A stretch of 52,060 nt of DNA from the NCBI GenBank assembly GCA_002551355.1, contig NTHE01000019.1, forward strand, positions 1-52,060. The letters run 5' to 3'. A program made the position numbers and the translations under genes. The notes beneath the pieces were generated by a model. It made no database searches. It worked only from the letters and a program-made list of their open reading frames with translations, and was not told the DNA's origin. Of this stretch, positions 25,415 to 34,392 are shown piece after piece. The stretch is from Streptomyces sp. man185. Its GTDB lineage: Bacteria > Actinomycetota > Actinomycetes > Streptomycetales > Streptomycetaceae. Positions within the stretch are counted from its first letter, which is position 1. Every line of letters starts with the position of its first letter.

Positions 25415-26728
25415 TCAGCCCAGCGGGGTGTCCAGGACCGCCTTGCGGTGGCTGAACGTCTCCAGGGAGTACGCGCCGTGGTAGCTGCCCATGCCGCTCT
25501 CGCCGACGCCGCCGAACGGCAGGTCCGAGACCGTGAGATGGGCCAGCGGCAGGCCGATGCCGACCGCCCCCGACGACGTCTCTGCCAGCAGCCTCTCCCG
25601 TACGGCGCCGGAGTCGGTGAACGCGTACAGCGCCAGCGGCTTGTCCCGGTCGTTGATGAAGCCGATCGCCTCGTCCAGGCCGGCCACCGTGACCAGCGGC
25701 AGGATCGGCCCGAAGATCTCCTCGCCCATCACCGGCGCGTCGGGAGCGACCTCGCTCAGCACGGTCGGCGCGATGTACCTCGTCGCCCGGTCGTGGGCCC
25801 CGCCCGTCACCGTGCGGCCGGATCCGAGCAGGGCCGTCAGCCGGTCGAAGTGACGCTCGTTCACGATCCGCCCGTACTCGGGGTGGTCCGCCGGGTCCGC
25901 GCCGAACTGCTTCTCCACCGCGCCCGCCAGCGCGTCCGCCAGGGCCGGCGCGGTCTCGGGGTCGGTCAGGACGTAGTCGGGGGCCACGCAGGTCTGCCCG
26001 GCGTTGAGGAACTTCCCCGCGACCAGCCGGGCGGCCACCGCGTCCAGGTCCGTGCCCCGGTCGACGAAGACCGGGGACTTGCCGCCCAGCTCCAGGGTGA
26101 CGGGCGTCAGATGCTTGGCGGCGGCGGCCATCACGATCCGGCCGACCGTGCCGTTGCCGGTGTAGAAGATGTGGTCGAAGCGCTGCTCCAGCAGGGCCGT
26201 CGTCTCCTCGACCGCGCCCTCCACGACCGCGACCGCCTCGGGGTCCAGATACCGGGGCAGCAGCCGGGCCATGGCGGCGGAGGCCGCGGGCGCGAGCTCG
26301 CTGGGCTTGGCCACCACGCAGTTGCCGGCCGCGAGCGCGCCGACGACCGGGGCGAGCAGCAGTTGCACCGGGTAGTTCCAGGGCGCGATGACCAGGACGA
26401 CGCCGAGCGGGTCCAGCACCGTACGGGCCTGCGCGCCCGTGGGGGCGAGGTGCGGCGGTACGGGGGCGGGCTCGGGGCGCAGCCAGTCGGCCAGGTGCTC
26501 CAGCGTGTGGTCGATCTCCCGCACCGTGAAGTCGATCTCGGTGCGGTACGCCTCCTTGCGGCCCTTGCCGAGATCGGCGCGGAGCGCGTCCGCGAGGTCG
26601 TCGCCGTGCTCGGTGAGGAGGGCGCGCAGCCGCTCCAACTGGCCGGTGCGCCAGGCGAGGTCCTTGGTGCGGCCGGTGCGGAAGGCGGCCCGGAGGCGGG
26701 CGACGACGTCGGCGGGTGTTTCGGGCAT
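25415..26728 (-). CDS. Aldehyde dehydrogenase, short class-3-like
   Basis: A 437-residue NAD(P)-dependent aldehyde dehydrogenase. Landmarks: IAPWNYP (oxyanion Asn118), KPSELAP (cofactor), YTGNGTVGR, ELGGKSP with the general-base Glu213, and NAGQTCVAPDYV with the nucleophile Cys247. It is shorter than the usual 480-500 residues, which fits the fatty-aldehyde (ALDH3) class. ATG 26728 has GAGGAG eight bases upstream; the in-frame upstream codons contain no better site. It sits between the resC terminator and a small membrane protein. The physiological aldehyde is not inferable. Confidence 0.92.
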   Translation of the reverse strand: MPETPADVVARLRAAFRTGRTKDLAWRTGQLERLRALLTEHGDDLADALRADLGKGRKEAYRTEIDFTVREIDHTLEHLADWLRPEPAPVPPHLAPTGAQARTVLDPLGVVLVIAPWNYPVQLLLAPVVGALAAGNCVVAKPSELAPAASAAMARLLPRYLDPEAVAVVEGAVEETTALLEQRFDHIFYTGNGTVGRIVMAAAAKHLTPVTLELGGKSPVFVDRGTDLDAVAARLVAGKFLNAGQTCVAPDYVLTDPETAPALADALAGAVEKQFGADPADHPEYGRIVNERHFDRLTALLGSGRTVTGGAHDRATRYIAPTVLSEVAPDAPVMGEEIFGPILPLVTVAGLDEAIGFINDRDKPLALYAFTDSGAVRERLLAETSSGAVGIGLPLAHLTVSDLPFGGVGESGMGSYHGAYSLETFSHRKAVLDTPLG

Positions 26729-26862
26729 GTGGGGGCTCCTCAGGAGGGTCACGCGTGCGGTGCCTGTTTCCGCGTTACCTCTTCGAGGATGGCCGACGCC
26801 GCCCCCGGGACGCGCCCACCGCGCCGGTCGGAAAGATCACCCCGGCCGGCCGGAATATCCGG

Positions 26863-27228
26863 TCAGGAAGCGGGCGGGGCCTTGTCGTCGGGGTTCGTAC
26901 CGCCGTCGCGACGCCCCGGCTCCTCCTCGGCCTCGGCGTTCTCGTCGTCCTTCTTGAGCGACTTGAGGAAGTCCGGGTTGTCGTCCGGGGCCACCCATTG
27001 CTGCCGTCCGCGCCGCTGCCAGGAGGAGGGCCCGGCGCCCCCGGCCCTGTTGTGGCGCTTCTTGCCGGCGACGAGCCAGACGACCGGGCCGACGATCCAG
27101 AACAGCAGGATGATGAAGACCCAGGCGATCTTCGGCAGGTGCTTGGTGTCCTCTTCGGAGGTGTTCAGGCAGTCGATGAACGCGTAGATCGTCAGAGCCA
27201 GCGGCACGAGAAACATCAGGGCTCTCAT
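26863..27228 (-). CDS. PLDc_N-domain membrane protein
   Basis: A 121-residue membrane protein with two helices: [15 protein letters not shown] and [20 protein letters not shown]. These form the PLD-nuclease N-terminal domain, often found alone as a small membrane protein without the phospholipase D catalytic part. The hydrophilic tail is rich in Trp, Arg, then Asp/Glu/Lys. ATG 27228 follows GGGGGAC. It is divergent from the menaquinone decarboxylase. Function unknown. Confidence 0.85.
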   Translation of the reverse strand: MRALMFLVPLALTIYAFIDCLNTSEEDTKHLPKIAWVFIILLFWIVGPVVWLVAGKKRHNRAGGAGPSSWQRRGRQQWVAPDDNPDFLKSLKKDDENAEAEEEPGRRDGGTNPDDKAPPAS

Positions 27229-27414
27229 GGTGCGTCCCCCAGAAAGTGGCGGCGGGCGGGATGATTGCCCCGTATCGCGGCCAGGGTACCGGCTCGGGAT
27301 GAAGGATCCGGGGCCCGGAGCCGGGACCTGCCGGGCGCGGGCGCGGACAGTTCGGGGGCCGGCCCGGGGGAGCCCCGGCGGGGCCGCGGGGGCGAGGATG
27401 ACAAACTGGACCGC

Positions 27415-28872
27415 ATGGCTTACGACGATCTTCGCTCCCTGCTCCGGGCTCTTGAGCGCGATGGTGATCTCAAGCGCGTCAAGGTCGAGGTCGACCCTCA
27501 CCTGGAGGTCGGTGAGATCGTCGACCGGGTCAACAAGGCGGGCGGTCCCGCCCTGCTGTTCGAGAACGTCAAGGGGTCCTCGATGCCCCTGGCCATGAAT
27601 GTCTTCGGTACCGACCGGCGCCTGCTGAAGGCCCTCGGACTGAAGGCGTACAGCGACATCAGCGACAAGATCGGCGGGCTCCTCAAGCCGGAGCTGCCGC
27701 AGGGCTTCGTCGGGGTGCGGGAGGCCTTCGGGAAGCTCGGCTCGATGGTGCACGTGCCGCCGAAGAAGGTGAAGTCCGGCGACGCGCCCGTCCAGGAGAC
27801 CGTCCTCACCGGCGACGACGTCGACCTGGACCAGCTGCCCGCGCTGTTCACCTGGCCCGAGGACGGCGGCTCGTTCTTCAACCTCGGGCTCACCCACACC
27901 AAGCACCCCGAGAACGGCGTCCGGAACCTGGGCCTCTACCGGCTCCAGCGCCACGACAAGCGCACCATCGGGATGCACTGGCAGATCCACAAGGACAGCG
28001 CCAACCACTACCAGGTCGCGGCGAGGCGCGGTGAGCGGCTGCCCGTCGCCATCGCCTTCGGCTGCCCGCCCGCCGTGACGTACGCCTCCACCGCGCCGCT
28101 GCCCGGGGACATCGACGAGTACCTCTTCGCCGGGTTCATCCAGGGCAAGCGGATCGAGATGGTCGACTGCAAGACCGTGCCGCTCCAGGTCCCCGCGCAG
28201 GCGGAGGTCGTCATCGAGGGCTGGCTGGAGCCGGGCGAGATGCTCCCCGAGGGCCCGTTCGGCGACCACACCGGCTTCTACACCCCGCAGGAACCGTTCC
28301 CCGCACTGACCATCGACTGCGTCACGATGCGCAAGCGGCCGCTGCTCCAGTCCATCGTGGTGGGCCGCCCGCCGACCGAGGACGGGCCGCTGGGCCGGGC
28401 CACGGAGCGGTTCTTCCTGCCGCTGTTGAAGATCATCGTGCCGGACATCGTGGACTACCACCTCCCCGAGGCGGGGGGCTTCCACAACTGCGCGATCGTC
28501 TCGATCGACAAGAAGTACCCGAAGCACGCCCAGAAGGTGATGAGCGCGATCTGGGGCGCGCACATGATGTCGCTGACCAAGCTGATCGTGGTCGTGGACT
28601 CCGACTGCGACGTCCACGATCTGCACGAGGTGGCCTGGCGGGCGCTCGGCAACACCGACTACGCCCGGGACCTCACGGTCGCCGAAGGCCCGGTCGACCA
28701 CCTCGACCACGCCTCCTACCAGCAGTTCTGGGGCGGCAAGGCGGGCATCGACGCCACGAAGAAGCTGCCCACCGAGGGTTACACCCGGGACGGCGGCTGG
28801 CCGGAGATGGTCGTCTCCGACCCGGAGACGGCGGCGAAGGTCGACCGCCGGTGGAAGGAATACGGACTGTGA
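27415..28872 (+). CDS. mqnL: Menaquinone biosynthesis decarboxylase (UbiD family)
   Basis: A 485-residue prenylated-FMN-dependent decarboxylase predicted to remove the ring carboxyl of the prenylated futalosine-pathway intermediate. UbiD hallmarks: [35 protein letters not shown] (cofactor and metal), and [13 protein letters not shown] with the catalytic Glu. It needs prFMN made by the UbiX-type enzyme downstream. ATG 27415 gives the family N-terminus; the ribosome-binding site is weak. Its stop overlaps the GTG of mqnP by four bases. The symbol follows the name I recall for futalosine-pathway UbiD homologues. Confidence 0.88.
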   Translation: MAYDDLRSLLRALERDGDLKRVKVEVDPHLEVGEIVDRVNKAGGPALLFENVKGSSMPLAMNVFGTDRRLLKALGLKAYSDISDKIGGLLKPELPQGFVGVREAFGKLGSMVHVPPKKVKSGDAPVQETVLTGDDVDLDQLPALFTWPEDGGSFFNLGLTHTKHPENGVRNLGLYRLQRHDKRTIGMHWQIHKDSANHYQVAARRGERLPVAIAFGCPPAVTYASTAPLPGDIDEYLFAGFIQGKRIEMVDCKTVPLQVPAQAEVVIEGWLEPGEMLPEGPFGDHTGFYTPQEPFPALTIDCVTMRKRPLLQSIVVGRPPTEDGPLGRATERFFLPLLKIIVPDIVDYHLPEAGGFHNCAIVSIDKKYPKHAQKVMSAIWGAHMMSLTKLIVVVDSDCDVHDLHEVAWRALGNTDYARDLTVAEGPVDHLDHASYQQFWGGKAGIDATKKLPTEGYTRDGGWPEMVVSDPETAAKVDRRWKEYGL

Positions 28873-29789
28873 GCAGTGCGGCAGAAGCGGCGTCCGTCCA
28901 GGGCCCCGCACCCTCCACCAGCAAGGTGAAGGCGTTCCTGCGGCTCGTGATGATCGAGCACTCGGTCTTCGCCCTGCCCTTCGCCTACATCGCCGCGCTG
29001 ACCGCGATGTTCCAGCTGGACGGCACCATCCACTGGGGTGTGCTGCTGCTGGTCACGCTGGCGATGGTGGGGCTGCGGACGTTCGCGATGGCCGCCAACC
29101 GGATCATCGACCGGGAGATCGACGCCCGGAACCCGCGCACCGCGGGCCGTGAGCTGGTGACCGGCGCGGTGTCGGTGAAGTCGGCGTGGACCGGCGCGAT
29201 CGTGGCGCTCGCGGTCTTCCTCGGCGCCGCCGCCCTGCTCAACCCGCTCTGCCTGGTGCTCGCGCCGCTGGCCGTGGTGCCGATGGTGGTCTACCCGTAC
29301 GGGAAGCGGTTCACGAACTTCCCACACGCCATCCTGGGGCTCGCGCAGGCCATCGGGCCGGTCGGCGCCTGGCTCGCGGTGACGGGCAGCTGGTCGTGGG
29401 ACGCGGTGATCCTCGGGCTCGCGGTGGGGATCTGGATCGGTGGCTTCGACCTGATCTTCGCCTGCCAGGACGTGGCTGCGGACCGGGCCCACGGGGTGCT
29501 CTCCTTCCCCGCGCGCTTCGGGATTCCGGCCGCACTGTGGGGCGCGCGGGTGTGCCACGCGATCACGACCGGGCTGCTGGTGTGGTTCGGCCTGGCGACG
29601 GACGCCGAGGTCTTCTACTGGATCGGGATGGCGATCGTCGCGGTGGCGTTCGTCTACGAGCACCGGGTGGTGCGGCCGCACGACCTGTCGCGGCTGAACC
29701 GGGCCTTTTTCTCGGTGAACGGCTTCATCGGCATCGCGCTGTTCGCCTGCGCCCTGCTCGACCTGCTGGTGCGGGGCCTGACCCCGTGA
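28869..29789 (+). CDS. mqnP: Menaquinone biosynthesis prenyltransferase MqnP (UbiA family)
   Basis: A 306-residue integral membrane prenyltransferase, about eight helices, that attaches the polyprenyl tail to the naphthoate ring. The first Asp-rich motif is [15 protein letters not shown] (78-92), the second [16 protein letters not shown] near 195, where the family binds Mg-diphosphate. The start GTG overlaps the decarboxylase stop (GTGA), so the two are coupled. Together with MqnE and the UbiX homologue nearby it marks the futalosine menaquinone route. Confidence 0.92.
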   Translation: MSSAAEAASVQGPAPSTSKVKAFLRLVMIEHSVFALPFAYIAALTAMFQLDGTIHWGVLLLVTLAMVGLRTFAMAANRIIDREIDARNPRTAGRELVTGAVSVKSAWTGAIVALAVFLGAAALLNPLCLVLAPLAVVPMVVYPYGKRFTNFPHAILGLAQAIGPVGAWLAVTGSWSWDAVILGLAVGIWIGGFDLIFACQDVAADRAHGVLSFPARFGIPAALWGARVCHAITTGLLVWFGLATDAEVFYWIGMAIVAVAFVYEHRVVRPHDLSRLNRAFFSVNGFIGIALFACALLDLLVRGLTP

Positions 29790-29813
29790 TCCGCCGCGGA
29801 CGTCCGGGACGCC

Positions 29814-30440
29814 TCAGACCGTGACCAGGTTGTCCGAGGCGCGGCGCGGGCGGCGGAAGAAGAAGGCCGCCGCCACCCCGCCGATGAGGCCGAAGAGGTG
29901 GCCCTGCCAGCTGACGCCCGCGGTGGTCGGCAGGACGCCCCACAGGAGCGAGCCGTAGACCACGGCGACGCCGATGCCTATGAGGACGTCCCAGGGGCGG
30001 CGGTCCACGAAGCCGCGGACCAGCAGATAGCCCAGCAGCCCGAAGACCACGCCGGACGCGCCGAGCGTGATGGTGTTCTCCGGGGCTGTCAGCCAGACGC
30101 CGAGGCCGCTGACCAGGATGATCGTGACGACGACGGCGGCGAACCGGCGCAGCCCGGCGAGGGCCGCGATGAAGCCGAGGACCAGCAGCGGGACGCTGTT
30201 GGAGGCCACGTGCTCCCAGCCGCTGTGCAGGAACGCGGCGGGCACCACGTCCCGTAGCTCGGCCGTCTCGCGGGGGCTGATGCCGTAGGTGTCCAGGGCG
30301 TTGCCCGTGGCCGCGTCGATCCCTTCGAGGACCCACAGCAGGGCCACCCAGCCCGCCATCAGGAATCCGGCGGTCAGGGCCCGCGCGCTGCCGGTGGTGC
30401 CGTTGTTCGTGGTGCGGTCGGTGGTCCAGTAGTCGCCCAT
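29814..30440 (-). CDS. Rhomboid-family intramembrane serine protease
   Basis: A 208-residue six-helix membrane protein. Rhomboid landmarks: FLHSGWEHVASNSV (His72, His77, Asn81), TLGASGVVFGLLGYLL with the catalytic Ser129, and SWQGHLFGLIGG with the catalytic His181. All catalytic residues are present, so it is probably an active protease that cuts within membrane helices. It lies on the opposite strand between mqnP and the UbiX-type gene, interrupting the Mqn genes. The substrate is unknown. Confidence 0.92.
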   Translation of the reverse strand: MGDYWTTDRTTNNGTTGSARALTAGFLMAGWVALLWVLEGIDAATGNALDTYGISPRETAELRDVVPAAFLHSGWEHVASNSVPLLVLGFIAALAGLRRFAAVVVTIILVSGLGVWLTAPENTITLGASGVVFGLLGYLLVRGFVDRRPWDVLIGIGVAVVYGSLLWGVLPTTAGVSWQGHLFGLIGGVAAAFFFRRPRRASDNLVTV

Positions 30441-30561
30441 GGTCTGCCCCTGCCCCCGGGTTGCCCGTCACCCGGAGAACGTCTGTGGCGTCCGCCCGGT
30501 TCCGGGTGCTGGACGCGGAGGCGTGCCGGATAGGCTCGCAGGTGTGGAATCCAGGACTTCA

Positions 30562-31245
30562 GTGACTCAGCAGCAGCGGCGGCCTTGGATTGTCGGGGTG
30601 TCCGGCGCTTCGGGGACCCCGTTCGCGGCCGCCGTTCTGCGCGGGCTCCTGGCAGCCGGCGAGAGCGTGGACCTGGTGGTGAGCCGGGCCTCGCGCCTCA
30701 CGCTGCTGGACGAGACCGGTATCGCGTTCCGGGACGCGCACTGGCGCGAGGACCTGCGCTGCTGGCTGGAACGTGGCGCCGACGGGAAGCCGGACGCGTT
30801 CACGGTGGGCGTCGCGGAGCTGGAGCGCGTACGGCACTGGCCTGCCGGTGATCTGGCGGCCGGGCCGTCCTCCGGGTCGTACCCGGCGAAGGGGATGCTC
30901 ATCGTGCCCGCCTCGACGGCCTGCGTGGCCGGAGTGGCGCTCGGGCTGTCGAAGGACCTGCTCCAGCGGGCCGCGAGCGTGACGCTGAAGGAGCGCCGCC
31001 CGCTCGTCGTCGCGGTGCGCGAGACCCCGCTGAGCGGCCAGACGCTGAAGCAGATGGTGGCCCTGGACGAGGCGGGCGCGGTCGTGCTGCCCGCCTCTCC
31101 GGCGTTCTACGCGGGTGCGACGCACATCCAGGACCTGGTGGATTTCGTCGCGGGGCGGGTGCTGGACGCGGCAGCCGTGCCGCACCGCTTGTACCGCCGC
31201 TGGGAGGGAGAGCTCGGTGGCGGCTCCCGCAGCCCGGAGGACTGA
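30562..31245 (+). CDS. mqnM: UbiX-family flavin prenyltransferase
   Basis: A 227-residue enzyme that makes prenylated FMN for the UbiD-type decarboxylase encoded upstream. FMN/dimethylallyl-phosphate signature: IVGVSGASGTPFAAAVLR at the N-terminus, then MLIVPASTACVAGVALGLSKDL, and the Arg-rich phosphate site KERRPLVVAVRETPLS. I chose GTG 30562 because CCAGGAC lies six bases upstream; GTG 30544 would add six residues. It is monocistronic here, being cut off from its decarboxylase partner by the rhomboid gene. Confidence 0.88.
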   Translation: MTQQQRRPWIVGVSGASGTPFAAAVLRGLLAAGESVDLVVSRASRLTLLDETGIAFRDAHWREDLRCWLERGADGKPDAFTVGVAELERVRHWPAGDLAAGPSSGSYPAKGMLIVPASTACVAGVALGLSKDLLQRAASVTLKERRPLVVAVRETPLSGQTLKQMVALDEAGAVVLPASPAFYAGATHIQDLVDFVAGRVLDAAAVPHRLYRRWEGELGGGSRSPED

Positions 31246-31255
31246 GAGGTCCGGG

Positions 31256-31390
31256 TCAGCGCTTCTTGTGCGCGCGGGGGGAGCGGGTCTTGTCGACGCG
31301 GTGGGCGGCGGCGGGCTGGTGGGCACGCGAGCGGTTGGCCAGGTCCTGCAGCTCGCGCATCCGGGCGTAGGCCATCTCGATCGTGTACAC
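31256..31390 (-). CDS. Small basic protein divergent from Lrp
   Basis: An ORF of about 44 codons, with the Arg/His-rich C-terminus RSRAHQPAAAHRVDKTRS and an amphipathic YTIEMAYARMRELQDLA. GTG 31390 has AGGAG eleven bases upstream; GTG 31402 is too close to that site. It sits divergently from the Lrp gene and convergent to the UbiX-type gene. I recognise no family, and such short basic ORFs may be spurious, but the good Shine-Dalgarno and codon pattern favour translation. Confidence 0.5.
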   Translation of the reverse strand: MYTIEMAYARMRELQDLANRSRAHQPAAAHRVDKTRSPRAHKKR

Positions 31391-31411
31391 GGTGAAGTTC
31401 ACTCCTGAAGA

Positions 31412-31486
31412 TTCGAAAGCGTTTCTTGGATGTTCTAGAAGATTTGCAGGGCGTCGACCCTGCATGCCTTAGATTCTACACGTAGA
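31412..31486. promoter_or_regulatory. AT-rich divergent control region with palindromes (Lrp)
   Basis: Within this AT-rich stretch I see TTCGAA (31412), the perfect palindrome TTCTAGAA (31433-31440), GCAGGG-CGTCGA-CCCTGC (31446-31463) and TCTAC-AC-GTAGA (31475-31486). Lrp/AsnC proteins often autoregulate through such dyads, so these are candidate binding sites for the protein encoded at 31524. Confidence 0.45.
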
Positions 31487-31523
31487 CTCGCGGTACTGCT
31501 GAACAATGGAAGGTTTCAGTCAT

Positions 31524-31979
31524 ATGGACGCGGTGGACAGGCAGCTCATTCAGGCCCTCAGGGAGAACGGCAGGGCCTCGTACGCCGAGCTGGGGCGGCT
31601 CGTGGGGCTCTCCGGGCCCAGCGTCACCGACCGCATCAACCGGCTGGAAACCGCCGGTGTCATCACCGGCTACCGCGCCACCGTCGACTCCGCGTCGCTG
31701 GGGCTCGGCGTGACCGCGCTGATCGGGATCTCGCTCTCGGACGCGGCCGACCACGAGGACGTGGCGCGCCGGCTGAAGGACCTCGCGGAGATCGAGGACT
31801 GCTGGTTCATCGCGGGCGACGACTCGTACATGCTCAAGGTGCGGGTCGGTGACGTGGACGGCCTGGAGAAGACGATCCGCCGCCTCAGCGGCACGAAGGG
31901 CGTCTCGCGGACGCGTACGACGATCGTGCTCTCCACCAAGTGGGAGAACCGGGTCGGGGAACTTCCGGAAGAGTCGTAG
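31524..31979 (+). CDS. Lrp/AsnC-family transcriptional regulator
   Basis: A 151-residue regulator. Residues 1-55 are the AsnC helix-turn-helix (LIQALRENGRASYAELGRLV, GPSVTDRINRLE), and residues 65-150 the RAM ligand domain (VRVGDVDGLEKTIRRLSG, TRTTIVLSTKWENR). ATG 31524 has GGAAGG at a good distance; an upstream ATG at 31506 is less likely. mqnE follows 49 bases later on the same strand, so the regulator may share a transcript with it. The effector, probably an amino acid, is unknown. Confidence 0.9.
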   Translation: MDAVDRQLIQALRENGRASYAELGRLVGLSGPSVTDRINRLETAGVITGYRATVDSASLGLGVTALIGISLSDAADHEDVARRLKDLAEIEDCWFIAGDDSYMLKVRVGDVDGLEKTIRRLSGTKGVSRTRTTIVLSTKWENRVGELPEES

Positions 31980-32028
31980 GCGTACCGTGGGTCGGAGTCT
32001 GATACACGGAGATATGGGAGGCGGCCTA

Positions 32029-33192
32029 GTGGACGCGGGACTCAAGCGCGAGCTGGAGGAGAAGGTCCGGGCCGGCGAGCGGCTGACCCGCGAGGACGGG
32101 GTCGCCCTCTACGAGTCCGACGACCTGGCGTGGCTGGGCGGGCTGGCGCACGAGGTGCGCATGCGCAAGAACGGCGACGTGGTGCACTTCAACGTCAACC
32201 GTCACCTCAACATGACCAACGTGTGCACCGCCTCCTGCGCGTACTGCTCGTTCCAGCGGAAGCCGGGCGAGAAGGACGCGTACACGATGCGCATCGAGGA
32301 GGCCGTCCGCCTCGCCAAGGCGATGGAGGGCGAGAACCTCACCGAGCTGCACATCGTCAACGGCCTCCACCCGACCCTCCCGTGGCGGTACTACCCGCGC
32401 TCGCTCAGCGCGCTGAAGGAAGCCCTGCCGAACGTGGCGCTGAAGGCGTTCACGGCGACGGAGATCCACCACTTCGAGACGATCTCCGGCCTCTCGGCCT
32501 CCGAGATCCTCGACGAGCTGATCGAGGCCGGTCTCGAATCGCTGACCGGCGGTGGCGCGGAGATCTTCGACTGGGAGGTCCGCCAGCACATCGTCGACCA
32601 CCGCACCCACTGGGAAGACTGGTCGCGCATCCACCGCCTCGCGCACGAGAAGGGGCTCAAGACCCCGGCGACGATGCTGTACGGGCACATCGAGGAGCCC
32701 CGTCACCGCGTCGACCACGTGCTGCGGCTGCGCGAGATGCAGGACGAGACCGGCGGTTTCCAGGTCTTCATCCCGCTGCGCTACCAGCACGACTTCGTGG
32801 ACATGAAGGACGGCAAGGTCCGCAACAAGCTCCAGGCGCGCACCACGATGGCGACCGGCGCCGAGGCGCTGAAGACCTTCGCGGTCTCCCGCCTGCTCTT
32901 CGACAACGTGCCGCACGTCAAGGTGTTCTGGGTGATGCACGGTGTGCAGACCGCCCAGCTCGCGCTGCAGCACGGTGCGGACGACATGGACGGCTCGGTC
33001 GTCGAATACAAGATCACGCACGACGCGGACGACTTCGGCACACCGAACAAGCTCGGCCGTGAGGATCTGCTGGACCTGATCCGCGACGCCGGTTTCCGGC
33101 CGGTCGAGCGGAACACCCGGTACGAGATCCTGCGCGAGTACCCGGGCCCGGAGGCGGACCGGCGCGAGTCGCCGCAGCCGATGCGCGTCTGA
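32029..33192 (+). CDS. mqnE: Aminofutalosine synthase MqnE
   Basis: A 387-residue radical-SAM enzyme that joins the S-adenosylmethionine-derived adenosyl group to 3-[(1-carboxyvinyl)oxy]benzoate, forming aminofutalosine, an early step of futalosine menaquinone synthesis. The [4Fe-4S] motif is CTASCAYCSF (Cys66, 70, 73). SAM-site and product regions are ELHIVNGLHP, TATEIHHF and LTGGGAEIFD. GTG 32029 has GGGAGG seven bases upstream; ATG 32014 is in frame but poorly placed. Its product feeds the later Mqn enzymes; mqnA, B, C and D are not in this window. Confidence 0.95.
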   Translation: MDAGLKRELEEKVRAGERLTREDGVALYESDDLAWLGGLAHEVRMRKNGDVVHFNVNRHLNMTNVCTASCAYCSFQRKPGEKDAYTMRIEEAVRLAKAMEGENLTELHIVNGLHPTLPWRYYPRSLSALKEALPNVALKAFTATEIHHFETISGLSASEILDELIEAGLESLTGGGAEIFDWEVRQHIVDHRTHWEDWSRIHRLAHEKGLKTPATMLYGHIEEPRHRVDHVLRLREMQDETGGFQVFIPLRYQHDFVDMKDGKVRNKLQARTTMATGAEALKTFAVSRLLFDNVPHVKVFWVMHGVQTAQLALQHGADDMDGSVVEYKITHDADDFGTPNKLGREDLLDLIRDAGFRPVERNTRYEILREYPGPEADRRESPQPMRV

Positions 33193-33222
33193 CGCGTACG
33201 CCCGAACTCCGGTTCGTTCGAG

Positions 33223-33253
33223 AGCCCCGGCCGCCGTCCCCGGCCGGGGCTTT
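33223..33253 (+). terminator. Terminator after mqnE
   Basis: AGCCCCGGCCG (33223-33233) and CGGCCGGGGCT (33241-33251) pair around a seven-base loop, followed by TT. It lies 30 bases after the mqnE stop. Confidence 0.8.
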
Positions 33254-33307
33254 CTCATGTTCCGGACAGGGTTGAGCCTCCCCGCATGTAATGGTTACCC
33301 TTCCTCA

Positions 33308-33847
33308 ATGGCCCTTACCTTTGAGCTGGATCCCTCGTTCACCCCTGCCCTCCGCGACGGCATCACCTCCCTGTGGGCCGATGTCACCAACGCGGGCGGA
33401 GCCGTCGGCTTCGTCGCGCCCGTCACCCCCGAGGAGATCCGGCCCGATCTGCTCAAGCACCTCGCCGCCATCGAGCAGGGGAAGGTCAGGCTGCTGGTCG
33501 GCCGGGACGAGGACGGCGCCGTCGTCGCCACCGCCTTCCTCACCCTCAACGACCACCGGCTGTTGCGGCACTGGCTCATGCTCTACACCGTGATGGTCCA
33601 CCCCCGCCTCCAGGGCCAGGGGTGCGGCCGCGACCTCATGGCGGCCGCCGCCGACGCCGCGCGCTCCATCGAGGGCATCGAGGCGATCCGGCTCACCTGC
33701 CGTGGCGGCACCGGCAACGACCGCTTCTATGCCGCCTGCGGCTACAAGGAGGTGGGCCGGGTCCCGGACGCCATCCGCGTCGCCCCCGGCGACGACCGCG
33801 ACGACATCATCATGCTGCTCCCGCTCGGAGGCCCGGCAACCCCCTGA
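33308..33847 (+). CDS. GNAT-family N-acetyltransferase
   Basis: A 179-residue acetyltransferase fold. The acetyl-CoA site is HPRLQGQGCGRDLMAAA (Arg/Gln-x-x-Gly-x-Gly), preceded by the strand LMLYTVMV and followed by LTCRGGTGNDRFYAACGYKEVG. The substrate amine cannot be assigned. ATG 33308 has no clear Shine-Dalgarno; a TAATGG hexamer ends 13 bases upstream, so the mRNA may have a very short or no leader. It is monocistronic after the mqnE terminator. Confidence 0.85.
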   Translation: MALTFELDPSFTPALRDGITSLWADVTNAGGAVGFVAPVTPEEIRPDLLKHLAAIEQGKVRLLVGRDEDGAVVATAFLTLNDHRLLRHWLMLYTVMVHPRLQGQGCGRDLMAAAADAARSIEGIEAIRLTCRGGTGNDRFYAACGYKEVGRVPDAIRVAPGDDRDDIIMLLPLGGPATP

Positions 33848-33922
33848 ACCGAGAGAATTCGGGCCATGCTTCACTGGACGGGCAGAAGCGTGTCGACCGT
33901 CCATGGGAAGAGAGGGCCAGCC

Positions 33923-34216
33923 GTGTCCGCTGCCAAGCCGAGCGCGATGATCCGTTACACGGCGTTGCGCCTGCTGATCTTCGTCGGCTGTTTCTTCGTC
34001 GCCGGTGTCGCCGTCCATTTCGGGCTGGTCCCCTCCGGCCTCGGCGGCTCCAACATGATCTGGGTCATCCTCCTCGGCCTCGTCCTCTCCGCCCCGCTCA
34101 GCTATGTGCTGCTGCGCAAGCAGCGCGACGAGATGTCCGAGCAGATCGTCGCCGGCGTCGACCGCACCAAGGCGCGCCTCGACGCCAACCGCACCCGCGA
34201 GGACGCGGTTCAGTAA
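33923..34216 (+). CDS. DUF4229 membrane protein
   Basis: A 97-residue protein with two membrane helices (LRLLIFVGCFFVAGVAVHF and IWVILLGLVLSAPLSYVLL) and the conserved cytoplasmic KQRDEMSEQIVAGVDRTKA. This is the actinobacterial DUF4229 pattern, function unknown. GTG 33923 with GAGAGG upstream gives the usual family start; ATG 33866 is in frame but adds an unconserved 19-residue tail. Confidence 0.85.
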   Translation: MSAAKPSAMIRYTALRLLIFVGCFFVAGVAVHFGLVPSGLGGSNMIWVILLGLVLSAPLSYVLLRKQRDEMSEQIVAGVDRTKARLDANRTREDAVQ

Positions 34217-34259
34217 GGTTCCTCACACGCGCGCCGCGCGACCCCTCCCCTTCCGCCGG

Positions 34260-34294
34260 ACCCCGTTCCGGAGCGAACCGCTCCGGAACGGGGT
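34260..34294 (+). terminator. Perfect 16-bp stem terminator
   Basis: ACCCCGTTCCGGAGCG (34260-34275), loop AAC, exact complement 34279-34294. It ends the DUF4229 transcript and insulates the leader-peptide promoter that follows. Confidence 0.85.
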
Positions 34295-34353
34295 CCTCGG
34301 CGTTTTCCGGACAGGTGCGCGGCGGGGAGCGCCGCCCCTGAGCCAAAGAAAGG

Positions 34354-34392
34354 CTTTGAGCTTCTCAAAGTTCAAGTGTTAACGTATTCGAC
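34354..34392 (+). promoter_or_regulatory. Promoter of Cys leader peptide, with dyad
   Basis: TTGAGC (34356-34361) and TAACGT (34380-34385) are 18 bases apart. The -10 hexamer ends seven bases before the ATG at 34393, so transcription would start at or next to that A, giving a leaderless mRNA. CTTTGAG-CTT-CTCAAAG (34354-34370) is a perfect 7-bp dyad overlapping the -35 and is a candidate operator. Confidence 0.5.

Noticed and set aside
27265..27414. Extended start of the UbiD-type decarboxylase at 27265
   Set aside because: The added 50 residues are Arg/Gly/Ser-rich, with no homology to UbiD N-termini; the family start [10 protein letters not shown] is at 27415.
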